The position numbers and the translations under genes were made by a program. DNA of 64,000 nucleotides from Hydrotalea sp. (GTDB lineage Bacteria; Bacteroidota; Bacteroidia; Chitinophagales; Chitinophagaceae): the NCBI GenBank assembly GCA_022402565.1, contig JAKRSC010000001.1:1-64000 (forward strand), read 5' to 3'. Positions 24,255 to 31,514 of this stretch are shown piece by piece; within the stretch, counting starts at the first letter, position 1, and every line of letters starts with the position of its first letter. The notes under the pieces were generated by a model. That model worked only from the letters and a program-made list of their open reading frames with translations. It was not told where the DNA came from and did not search any database.

Positions 24255-24990
24255 GAACATAACTGTTTTTGGATTTTGAGTTTGTTTTGTTTGGGTAATA
24301 ACCTTTAGAAATCCAGTTGCGCGCCATGGCGCCCCAATTTTGAATAGGTGTAGTTTTGTTCAGCATCCAATTTTTACTTTGGTTGTAGTTAAAAAAGCGT
24401 TCCGCTTCTGCTTGCGTTTGTTTCAGTGCAAGAAAATATGCAACGACCCATTCCAACTTTGGTGGCAACACCGAAAAAACAGCATGTGTTTTACTGATTG
24501 CGGCAAAATCGAGCTGATCAAAATTTGATTCGGCATTTAGGTACATACTATTATTATTTAAAAAATTATTATTAAAACTATTAGTATGTATGTACCTAGT
24601 TTCCGCGGCGGGCACCTGTTCAATTTTTGATGTTAATAACTCTGCGTTTTTTGGATTCGCTTGGTCATTCAAAACCGCAGAAACCTGCAAGTGAGTATCA
24701 TTTTTTGTATGTGTCAAGATAGTGACCAAAGAATCTTGTGTTGGACTTTTAGCAGGCGACCAAGAAATGAGACCCCAACGATTTAAGTCGTGCAAACAAT
24801 TATAGAAAGTACTTACAGATCGAATACGAGCTGCCATCATAATTTCAGCTTTAGCAAGTTTAAAGCTCACTCCAATGGGGTACTGAGATTTAAAAAGTAA
24901 AGACATATAAATTGAAACATGCGAGGGCAGCATTTCGCACAAAGAATTTTGTGTACTTAGCATTTGATAAGCTAGCAATTCACGATTCAT
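24211..24990 (-). CDS. Replication-type winged-helix protein of the integrative element
   Basis: A 259-aa protein. Residues of about 15-75 look like a wHTH with the order typical of plasmid or phage replication proteins (MLPSHVSIYMSLLFKSQ, MMAARIRSVSTFYNCLHDL, RWGLISW). A low-complexity Asn-rich linker (around 125-140) follows, and then a DnaD-like C-terminal helical part with WGAMARNWISKGYYP near 225. The pairing with a DnaC-like loader is the usual Rep/DnaD plus DnaC arrangement of temperate phages and satellites. It overlaps the DnaC-like gene by about 45 bp. The function is inferred from domain order and context. Confidence 0.7.
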   Translation of the reverse strand: MNRELLAYQMLSTQNSLCEMLPSHVSIYMSLLFKSQYPIGVSFKLAKAEIMMAARIRSVSTFYNCLHDLNRWGLISWSPAKSPTQDSLVTILTHTKNDTHLQVSAVLNDQANPKNAELLTSKIEQVPAAETRYIHTNSFNNNFLNNNSMYLNAESNFDQLDFAAISKTHAVFSVLPPKLEWVVAYFLALKQTQAEAERFFNYNQSKNWMLNKTTPIQNWGAMARNWISKGYYPNKTNSKSKNSYVHVYNNSTKNYAEPI

Positions 24991-25012
24991 TTTATAATCA
25001 ACTTAAGGTTCA

Positions 25013-25303
25013 CTAATCATTATTCTCCAGAATAGAAACAACATCGCTATAACGATACATGTACTTTGTTCCAAACTTAATAGGCTTCAGTCGACCAGCC
25101 TCCCTAAGATTATAAAGCGTATGTGTGCTGATGTTCAGAAGCGATAAGACTTCTTTAGTTGATAGAACAGGCTTATGATTGATTTCAGAATCAATTGATT
25201 TACGAGGCTGGCGCTCTCTTCTACTTATAATTCTCTCAACGATACTTTCAAGATCATTCAAATTAATTGTAACTGTATTATTCGATTGAAAATGACTATT
25301 CAT
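25013..25303 (-). CDS. Excisionase-like helix-turn-helix protein
   Basis: A protein of about 96 aa with a C-terminal MerR/HTH_17-type domain: VLSTKEVLSLLNISTHTLYNL, then REAGRLKPIKFGTKYMYRYSDV. Such proteins in Bacteroidota integrative elements act as excisionases or recombination directionality factors. The start may be the ATG at 25315 or at 25303. It lies 22 bp before the replication-type gene and can be its operon leader. A palindrome like that of the XRE operator lies 310-340 bp upstream at 25627. Confidence 0.75.
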   Translation of the reverse strand: MNSHFQSNNTVTINLNDLESIVERIISRRERQPRKSIDSEINHKPVLSTKEVLSLLNISTHTLYNLREAGRLKPIKFGTKYMYRYSDVVSILENND

Positions 25304-25315
25304 AAATACTAACAT

Positions 25316-25757
25316 TCAATTTAATGGGATATCAATAACAAAAAATTTTCGGTCTTTCTAGGATACTAGGCTTTTAAAAAGCCAACTAAGAGCTATCCCA
25401 ATAGCCTAAGGCAAATACCTTTTGCAAAGTCAAATTGCCAACAACTTCATAGTAACGATACAAAATTTGTATCAAATAAAATCTATAAGTAATCATTATA
25501 AAATAACAGAAATAAACGATGTTGCAATAATATATTAAGAACACAACTTCTAAATAGTTGCATAAACATAAACGATATAAAAAACGAAAAGAAACTGAAA
25601 GAAACTAAAAGAGAAAAAAAGATTTTACTTAGCATTACTAAGTATTTAGATGTAATTACAACAACTAGTCATTCTGAAATTCAGAAGTAGCAACAGATTC
25701 AAAAAAAATGTTAATGAACCATCAAGGGTATAACCAAAAGTTGTAAGAAAGTTGAGG
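25316..25757. other. A+T-rich non-coding region of the element
   Basis: 442 bp without a supportable gene. It holds the short hairpin GGCTTT-TAA-AAAGCC (about 25370-25384), a palindromic operator-like site at 25627-25643, and long A+T-rich runs. It could contain the origin or recombination sites of the element, but I see no iterons. Confidence 0.5.
25627..25643. promoter_or_regulatory. Operator-like palindrome, copy 1
   Basis: ACTTAGCA-T-TACTAAGT, one mismatch from a perfect 17-bp palindrome, and 16 of 17 bases identical to 26049-26065. It lies between the XRE gene and the excisionase-like gene, upstream of the latter. Confidence 0.6.
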
Positions 25758-26015
25758 CTATAAAGGTTTATCGGGTAAGAAATCCTTCACAGAACATTTA
25801 AAAATTTTAGCTAATTCATTGATTTGAGCTATGCTGTAATGCGACTTATACCGATCGCTTTCTACTTGTCCAATAAAACCACCAGAAGTTTCCAGTCTAA
25901 TTGCCAAATCGACCTGAGACATCCCCCACTCCTTCCGCTTAATACGAACCTTATTGGTCACATATTGATCAATATCGGATTTAGCGGAAACGACTTTCTT
26001 TTTATTGACTGGCAC
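25758..26015 (-). CDS. XRE-family repressor of the integrative element
   Basis: An 85-aa Cro/CI HTH protein. The helix-turn-helix is MSQVDLAIRLETSGGFIGQVES near residues 34-55, followed by SIAQINELAKIFKCSVKDFLPD, the usual XRE tail. A perfect palindrome (26049-26065) lies 34 bp upstream of its start and a near-perfect copy lies beyond its stop, which fits an autorepressor also controlling the excision/replication operon. The single-domain form has no ligand or protease domain. Confidence 0.85.
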   Translation of the reverse strand: MPVNKKKVVSAKSDIDQYVTNKVRIKRKEWGMSQVDLAIRLETSGGFIGQVESDRYKSHYSIAQINELAKIFKCSVKDFLPDKPL

Positions 26016-26048
26016 ATGTTAAAGGAATTGAAAGAAAGTCAGACGCTT

Positions 26049-26065
26049 ACTTAGTATTACTAAGT
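26049..26065. promoter_or_regulatory. Operator-like palindrome, copy 2
   Basis: ACTTAGTA-T-TACTAAGT, a perfect 8-bp inverted repeat with a 1-bp centre, in the 83-bp gap between the integrase stop and the XRE start. It is the probable autoregulatory site of the XRE protein. Confidence 0.7.
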
Positions 26066-26098
26066 GTTTTCAAGCTGATAATCAATAAAAAAGCCATT

Positions 26099-27349
26099 CT
26101 ATCGAATGGCTCTAAGGGGGTTGGTTGGTTTAGAGTTATTACCCTGAAGCTTTTCTCTCAGCTTCATCATATCGTCGCTCAACTTACGATCCACAATTTT
26201 AGCATAATGCTGAGTCATTTTAATGCTACTATGGCCGAGCATCTTACTAACACTTTCAATAGGTACTCCATTAGTGAGCGTTACCGTAGTGGCGAAAGTG
26301 TGGCGAGCAATATGGAATGTAAGCTCCTTATTGATATTACAAATGACAGCGATTTCCTTCAGGTAAGCATTCAGTTTTTGGTTACTCATACAAGGAAGCA
26401 CGCGCTTGTTTTTATCGTATTTCATCAGCTCCTCATATTTATACAGAATTTCTTCCGCAACAGGAAGCAATGGAATAGAAGATTTGATATCAGTTTTCTT
26501 CCGGTTAATGTTGATCCATTTATTGCCATCGATTCCAACGACAATATTATCTGAGGTAAGTCTTTGAACGTCTATGTATGCCAGGCCAGTGTAACAGCTA
26601 AACACGAACAAATCGCGGACCCCTTCTAGGCGAAAATTGTCAAAAGCCTTTTCATAAATCAATTCAAGCTCTTCCTTAGTCAAAAAAACCCTATCAACCT
26701 CCTTAGTACGTTGCTTATAGTTGGTGAAAGGATAGCTTTCCAGCCATCCATAGTCACAGCATATGCGAACTATTTTAGTCAGATTTTTGATGTACTTGAC
26801 AGTTGTGTTATTAGCACAGCTTTTTTGGGTCCGAAGGAAGTAATCAAAATCGTGGATAAACTGATTATCGAGCTTTGTTATTTCTAGATCTTCTGATTTG
26901 TATTTTGACTCAAGAAAGAGAGCTAAATGCTTATATGTTGTCTCAAAGCGAGTAAGAGTCCCCTGAGCATACTCAATTCCAATTAGAGACTTCATTTTAG
27001 CATTATGTTGCCTAAAAACCTCTAATATGGTTTTACCTGTATTGGACTTTCCAAGGTATTTATCGACTAAGTTTTGAGCAGATATCTCTTTTTCTGAAAT
27101 AGACATTTTATCAAAAATCTGCAAAAGACGACTTTCAATTCTGATGAGCTCTTTGTTAGCTTCTTTAGCATCTGGCCATTTCTTATCGATTCTTTTTAAG
27201 TTAGGGTTCCATAGGCGAGGCGGACATTTTAAACCGGTTGCGAATTGGGCTCTTTTTTTGTTGATAGTAACCCTGCAATAGATGTAGGCGACATCTTCAT
27301 AGTTGACTAAACTGGCTCTTTGAAAGAATAGGATGTGAATTTTGTTCAT
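26099..27349 (-). CDS. int: IntDOT-like tyrosine recombinase (integrase)
   Basis: A 416-aa phage-type integrase of the Bacteroidota kind: an N-terminal arm-binding domain, a core-binding SAM-like domain (about 110-200) and a catalytic domain. Visible catalytic residues are K/R in the beta region, HIARHTF (H-x-x-R) near 346, LGHSSIKMTQHY with the nucleophilic Tyr near 380. The usual Arg I in CYTGLRxxD is replaced: the sequence reads SCYTGLAYIDVQRL near 255. The CTnDOT integrase IntDOT is known to lack Arg I as well. The gene lies next to the 3' end of tRNA-Ser, the likely integration site, and reads away from it. Confidence 0.93.
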   Translation of the reverse strand: MNKIHILFFQRASLVNYEDVAYIYCRVTINKKRAQFATGLKCPPRLWNPNLKRIDKKWPDAKEANKELIRIESRLLQIFDKMSISEKEISAQNLVDKYLGKSNTGKTILEVFRQHNAKMKSLIGIEYAQGTLTRFETTYKHLALFLESKYKSEDLEITKLDNQFIHDFDYFLRTQKSCANNTTVKYIKNLTKIVRICCDYGWLESYPFTNYKQRTKEVDRVFLTKEELELIYEKAFDNFRLEGVRDLFVFSCYTGLAYIDVQRLTSDNIVVGIDGNKWININRKKTDIKSSIPLLPVAEEILYKYEELMKYDKNKRVLPCMSNQKLNAYLKEIAVICNINKELTFHIARHTFATTVTLTNGVPIESVSKMLGHSSIKMTQHYAKIVDRKLSDDMMKLREKLQGNNSKPTNPLRAIR

Positions 27350-27399
27350 TGCTTATAAACGATTGATTAGATGAATAATAACTTGAATTTACCCATTTT

Positions 27400-27447
27400 C
27401 GCGGTATCATTTTCACCCAGAATTTGAATGATACCGCGAATGATACC
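27400..27447. promoter_or_regulatory. Inverted and direct repeats upstream of the integrase (arm-type or operator sites)
   Basis: CGCGGTATCATT (27400-27411) and AATGATACCGCG (27427-27438) form a perfect 12-bp inverted repeat with a 15-bp spacer, and a further direct copy AATGATACC follows at 27439-27447. The array starts about 50 bp upstream of the integrase ATG and about 105 bp from the tRNA 3' end. Both an integrase promoter operator and arm-type recombinase sites fit. Confidence 0.65.
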
Positions 27448-27490
27448 TTTTTAGTGCTAAAAAGAGCTATTTAGAACTGAACGAAACCAA

Positions 27491-27527
27491 ATAAAAACCC
27501 CTTAAAACATTGATTTTTAAGGGGTTT
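27491..27527 (-). terminator. Intrinsic terminator downstream of tRNA-Ser
   Basis: The arms AAACCCCTTAAAA and TTTTTAAGGGGTTT form a strong 13-bp stem. Read on the minus strand it is followed by TTTTTAT. It lies about 25 bp beyond the tRNA 3' end and would end its transcript. Confidence 0.75.
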
Positions 27528-27551
27528 CTGTTCAGAACTGAAAGAGTATTG

Positions 27552-27642
27552 CGGTGAGGGAGGGATTCGAACCCTCGGTACATCTTTAAGGACGTACGAC
27601 GGTTTAGCAAACCGTTGATTTCAGCCACTCATCCACCTCACC
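27552..27642 (-). tRNA. tRNA-Ser(GCU)
   Basis: On the minus strand the acceptor arms GGTGAGG (27642-27636) and CCTCACC (27559-27553) pair, with discriminator G at 27552. The anticodon arm is ACGGTTT-GCT-AAACCGT, giving anticodon GCT. There is a long variable arm (class II), and GGTTCGAATCCC in the T arm. CCA is not encoded. Length is about 91 nt. The integrase gene lies on its 3' side, as expected when a tRNA gene is the attachment site. Confidence 0.95.
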
Positions 27643-27765
27643 GACCTTGTCTTCCATATAGAAGAGGGCTGCAAATATAGATAGCGAATTAATACAACCC
27701 AAACAAAAAGTCCTCTTGTTTTTTAACAAAAGGACCTTAGTTTATTTGAACCTCTAACCCAATTC

Positions 27766-29193
27766 TTACATAGCAGCAAGTTGCACTTTCTGTGTCAACT
27801 CCATTACGTTTTCACGGAAAATTGAATCTGTATCCATCAAGTCTTTTACAGTTTGACAGCTATGAATTACTGTTGTATGATCTCTTCCGCCAAAATGTTC
27901 TCCAATTGTCTTGAGTGAATTCTTTGTGAAAGCCTTGGCTAAATACATAGTTATTTGTCTGGCTTGAACAATCTCACGCTTCCTAGTTTTATGTAATAAC
28001 TTATCGTACGACACATCAAAATACTCACATACCATTTTCTGAATTGCGTCTATAGTTATTTCCTTGCTACTGGTTTTCACAAAATTGCGTAACACTCGCT
28101 TCGCAAGTTCTAAATCAATTTCTTTTCTATTTAAAGACGATTGAGCCAATAGCGAAATAAGTGCACCTTCTAATTCTCTTACATTGGTGCTAATATTATA
28201 TGCAACATACTTCACCACTTCTTTTGGCATATCTAAGCCGTCCTGCTTCATACGCTGCTCTAAAATCTCAATCCTTGTTTCATAATCAGGCAACTGTATA
28301 TCTGCGCTTAATCCCCAACGGAATCTGCTTAACAAACGTTCTTGCATGCCTTCTAAATCCTTGGGCGATTTATCCGACGTTAATACCAATTGCTTACCAC
28401 TTTGATGTAAATGGTTGAAAATGGCAAAAAACGCATCTTGGCTCTTTTCAGCACGACTAAAAAAGTGAACATCATCTAGAATCAACACATCAATCAATTG
28501 ATAAAAATGAATAAAATCATTGATTGCATTATTTCGTCCATGATCCATGAACTGATTAATGAACTTTTCACTACTTACATACAAAACAACCTTGTTGGGA
28601 TGTAAGCGCTTAACCTCATTTCCGATTGCTTGAACTAAATGGGTCTTACCTAAGCCTGTTCCACCATACACAACAAGCGGATTAAAAGAGTTAGAACCAG
28701 GCTTCTCAGCCACAGTCTTACCAGCTCTACGAGCAACCCTATTGCAATCGCCTTCAATATAAGAATCGAATGTGTATTTAGGATTTAGTTGAGGATCAAT
28801 TTGCATTTTCTTCAACCCAGGTATTACAAATGGATTTTTTACTGGAGTATCAATCACCAAAGGAAAATTCAGCTCATTGTTATTAAATGTTTTGATATTA
28901 CTAGCTGGAACTTGATAAGCACCATTAGATGAGCTACCACTATCAACCATTATTCTATACTCTAATCTTGCTTCCTTCCCAAGCTCACGCTTCAAAGTTT
29001 TTGCAAGCAAGTTTACATAGTGCTCTTCTAAGTACTCGTAGAAAAATTGACTAGGAACTTGAATTAATAGTACACCCTCATTTAACTCTACCGGCTGAAT
29101 AGGTTCAAACCAAGTTTTGAAATGTTGCCATTCTACAATGTCCTTGATAATTTTCAAACAATTGCTCCATACAGATTCAGCAGTTTTGGCCAT
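27766..29193 (-). CDS. dnaA: Chromosomal replication initiator DnaA
   Basis: A DnaA protein of about 475 aa. Domain I is at the N-terminus (ESVWSNCLKIIKDIVEWQHF). Domain III has Walker A VYGGTGLGKTHLVQA near 180, Walker B VLILDDVHFF near 240, and the DnaA-specific ISM/arginine region. Domain IV carries the DNA-binding motif GGRDHTTVIHSCQTV near 445. I chose the ATG at 29193 (MAKTAESVW); the open frame offers another at 29202. No cluster of DnaA boxes is evident in the 140-bp upstream gap, so the origin is not necessarily here. It is the first core gene after the tRNA-Ser. Confidence 0.97.
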   Translation of the reverse strand: MAKTAESVWSNCLKIIKDIVEWQHFKTWFEPIQPVELNEGVLLIQVPSQFFYEYLEEHYVNLLAKTLKRELGKEARLEYRIMVDSGSSSNGAYQVPASNIKTFNNNELNFPLVIDTPVKNPFVIPGLKKMQIDPQLNPKYTFDSYIEGDCNRVARRAGKTVAEKPGSNSFNPLVVYGGTGLGKTHLVQAIGNEVKRLHPNKVVLYVSSEKFINQFMDHGRNNAINDFIHFYQLIDVLILDDVHFFSRAEKSQDAFFAIFNHLHQSGKQLVLTSDKSPKDLEGMQERLLSRFRWGLSADIQLPDYETRIEILEQRMKQDGLDMPKEVVKYVAYNISTNVRELEGALISLLAQSSLNRKEIDLELAKRVLRNFVKTSSKEITIDAIQKMVCEYFDVSYDKLLHKTRKREIVQARQITMYLAKAFTKNSLKTIGEHFGGRDHTTVIHSCQTVKDLMDTDSIFRENVMELTQKVQLAAM

Positions 29194-29334
29194 AAAAAAC
29201 AATCAAATTTATTATCGGTTAAGTATATTTTTTTAAGGGGTGCTAACTCCACAATTTACCACCATTCTCTCACTCAAAAAAAAGTTTAGCACAGGAGTGC
29301 GAATATGAATAATAAATGTTGAAAAAAAAATTTT

Positions 29335-30279
29335 TTAGTTCGCATTTTTCTCACTTATCTGCAATGATTTTGAACCGATTAGCGTAGCATCCTTTGCTGT
29401 GCTTGATTGTAGCTCCAATATCCCCAATTGTATCCCACCCCAACCAGCTTGGTTAACAATGACATCATATCCTTTTTTATTTTTATACGTGCGGGGTTGT
29501 TCAAAAAAACGATGGGTATGACCACCAATAATTACATCTACCCATTCAGTTTCTTTTGCCAATATTTCATCACTTACTTTATTATCATTATATCTGTCAC
29601 CTAAGTGCGATAAACAAACAATTAAATCACAGCCCTTCTTTTTCAAATACGCTGCCTGAACATTTACTTGCTCTATAGGTGATAAATATTTTGTTTTTAA
29701 ATAAAGACTTTCAGGCACCAATCCCTTTAACTCAATTCCAACACCTGTAATTCCAATTTTTAAATCGCCTTTTTTAATGATATGATATGGAATTGTCTTC
29801 CCTTCCATAGGCGTACTTGAAAAGTCATAATTAGCAACAACAATTGGAAAACTTGCATGCATTAATTGAGTTGCAAGATTTTCTAACCCCCCATCAAAAT
29901 CATGGTTGCCAATTGTTGCAGCATCATAGCCCATTTTCGTCATTGCTTTAATTTCTGGCTCACCTTTATATAAGTTGAAGTAAGGTGTACCTTGAAAAAT
30001 ATCGCCAGCATCTACTAACAAAAATGAATTGCCATGCTCTTTTCTTAGCTGATCTATCATAGAAGCTCTTCTTGCAACACCTCCCATACCCGCATTCCTA
30101 CTTCCATCCATTGGGAATGGCTCTAATCGACTATGTACATCATTTGTATGTGCTAAAATTAATTTCTTAGCTGTGTTGGCTTGTTGCTCTAATGCTAATC
30201 CAGCTAAGGGAGCTGCAACAAAACCAGCCCCTGCAAGGGCTGTTGATTTTAAAAAATTTCTCCTATTGAGCGTTTGCAT
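29335..30279 (-). CDS. 5'-nucleotidase-like metallophosphatase (N-terminal domain protein)
   Basis: A 314-aa Tat-exported metallophosphatase. The signal begins NRRNFLKSTALAGAG with the RR motif at residues 6-7. Metal-binding motifs of the UshA family are visible: LAHTNDVHSRLEP near 45, DAGDIFQGTP near 95, TIGNHDFDGG near 120, and GGHTHRFFEQP near 250. It therefore has only the catalytic half of a UshA-type 5'-nucleotidase; the C-terminal domain is a separate gene just upstream, which it overlaps by 17 bp. The start at 30279 gives a proper Tat signal; an upstream in-frame ATG (30357) would be inside the previous gene. Confidence 0.88.
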   Translation of the reverse strand: MQTLNRRNFLKSTALAGAGFVAAPLAGLALEQQANTAKKLILAHTNDVHSRLEPFPMDGSRNAGMGGVARRASMIDQLRKEHGNSFLLVDAGDIFQGTPYFNLYKGEPEIKAMTKMGYDAATIGNHDFDGGLENLATQLMHASFPIVVANYDFSSTPMEGKTIPYHIIKKGDLKIGITGVGIELKGLVPESLYLKTKYLSPIEQVNVQAAYLKKKGCDLIVCLSHLGDRYNDNKVSDEILAKETEWVDVIIGGHTHRFFEQPRTYKNKKGYDVIVNQAGWGGIQLGILELQSSTAKDATLIGSKSLQISEKNAN

Positions 30280-31021
30280 AGCTGATTCGTTTTTGAAGGG
30301 GTGATCCAATATTTTTTTTCTGTTCTGTTTGCATTTTGGTATAGGCAATAAATGCATCGCGCATAAGATATCCAGATGAAATAACTGGAACCGTTTTCAA
30401 AATATCATTATCGTCTCCGCCAGTTGCTACATAGTCAGAATTGGCAATTACATAGACTGTATTCTCATCTAAAGGCTTCCCTTGTACTTTTACTTCAACC
30501 GCTTTTTTATCTTTTATTTTCATTTCAATTCCTGCAATAGGCCAACCACCTCTTGCTGCAATCTTATCCAAAAAAACTTGCAAAACTTTTCCATTCATCT
30601 CTTGCAACACTAGTAAATTATCAAAAGGCATCACTTCAAAAATATTTCCTACAGTAATGTTTCCTTTTGGAAGTGGTGCACGTACTCCACCATAATTGAT
30701 AAATGCTGCATGAACTTCTCTTTTATACTCTCTCTTTGCCATCTCAAGCAGAGCATCCGCTAAATAATTTCCGAGTTCGCTTTCAGGCTGAGCTTTTGAT
30801 AATGCCTGAGTGGTGGTACCAATTACTTGATCCATAGAAGCCCTTAGTTTCCCTGAATATCCAGTTAGCCATCTTTCCATAGACGTGTCTGATGGCAATT
30901 CTTTGGCAAGCTGAATGTTAACAGGTTTATACTGCCATGGCAACATGGTTTTGCTAGCACCACAGCCAATCATAAGTACGATTAATCCTATAATGGATAA
31001 TCGCGACAGAATCTTTTTCAT
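30263..31021 (-). CDS. 5'-nucleotidase C-terminal domain lipoprotein
   Basis: A 252-aa lipoprotein (lipobox MIGC near residue 18-19) that consists only of the 5_nucleotid_C domain: ESELGNYLADALLEMAK, AFINYGGVRAPLPKG, VMPFDNLLVLQEMNGKVL and VIANSDYVATGGDDND. These are the substrate-binding features of UshA-like 5'-nucleotidases. The gene precedes and overlaps its catalytic partner by 17 bp, so the two domains are made separately in swapped order. The start could also be at 31033 (MNFTMKK). It acts at the periplasmic face of a membrane. Confidence 0.85.
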   Translation of the reverse strand: MKKILSRLSIIGLIVLMIGCGASKTMLPWQYKPVNIQLAKELPSDTSMERWLTGYSGKLRASMDQVIGTTTQALSKAQPESELGNYLADALLEMAKREYKREVHAAFINYGGVRAPLPKGNITVGNIFEVMPFDNLLVLQEMNGKVLQVFLDKIAARGGWPIAGIEMKIKDKKAVEVKVQGKPLDENTVYVIANSDYVATGGDDNDILKTVPVISSGYLMRDAFIAYTKMQTEQKKNIGSPLQKRISYANAQ

Positions 31022-31103
31022 AGTAAAATTCATAAAGCAGCAAGGTAAATGATTTTGTTATTGAGGAGGTGCAAATTTTAGGAAGTATCCCAATTGGAAA
31101 CTG

Positions 31104-31111
31104 TACTTTTG
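31104..31111 (+). promoter_or_regulatory. Bacteroidota -7 element upstream of DUF3127 gene
   Basis: TACTTTTG matches TAnnTTTG and lies 19 bp before the ATG at 31131. No clear -33 TTTG is at the right distance. Confidence 0.5.
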
Positions 31112-31130
31112 AAACTCTTAAACAAAAGAT

Positions 31131-31505
31131 ATGTCGTACGAAGTACAAGGGAAATTAGTGGCCATCATGGAGACAGTGCAGCGAACTGAAACTTTTCGCA
31201 TCCGTGAATTTGTAATTGAAAAAACCGATGATATTGGTGGAAGGAGTATTACAAATTATATCAAGTTTCAATGTGTGCAAGATAAAACGAATTTGCCTGA
31301 CCGATTTTCTTTGGGTGAGGAAGTAAAAGTGTACTTCAACTTAAAAGGTTCTAAAAGAACAAAAGACGGAATCGATAGTTATTACACCAACCTAGATGCA
31401 TGGAGAATGGAACAAATTAGATTAGGTGGAAGTACTGAACAAGCCCCACCCGATTTTACACCTGATCAAACTCCAAGCGACAACTTAGACGACCTGCCAT
31501 TTTAA
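31131..31505 (+). CDS. DUF3127 protein (OB-fold-like)
   Basis: A 124-aa protein with the DUF3127 features: YEVQGKLVAIMETVQRTETFRIREFVIE, NYIKFQCVQDK and VKVYFNLKGS, a small beta-rich (OB-like) fold. The C-terminus is acidic and Pro-rich and ends DDLPF, like the tip of single-stranded DNA-binding proteins. That tip suggests interaction with DNA-repair or replication partners; this is an inference. It starts a plus-strand pair with the FAD oxidoreductase, 10 bp apart. Confidence 0.85.
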   Translation: MSYEVQGKLVAIMETVQRTETFRIREFVIEKTDDIGGRSITNYIKFQCVQDKTNLPDRFSLGEEVKVYFNLKGSKRTKDGIDSYYTNLDAWRMEQIRLGGSTEQAPPDFTPDQTPSDNLDDLPF

Positions 31506-31514
31506 TTCAACAAA

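Noticed and set aside
29203-29334. Chromosomal origin upstream of dnaA
   Set aside because: No TTATNCACA box is visible in this 130-bp gap, only A+T-rich DNA.
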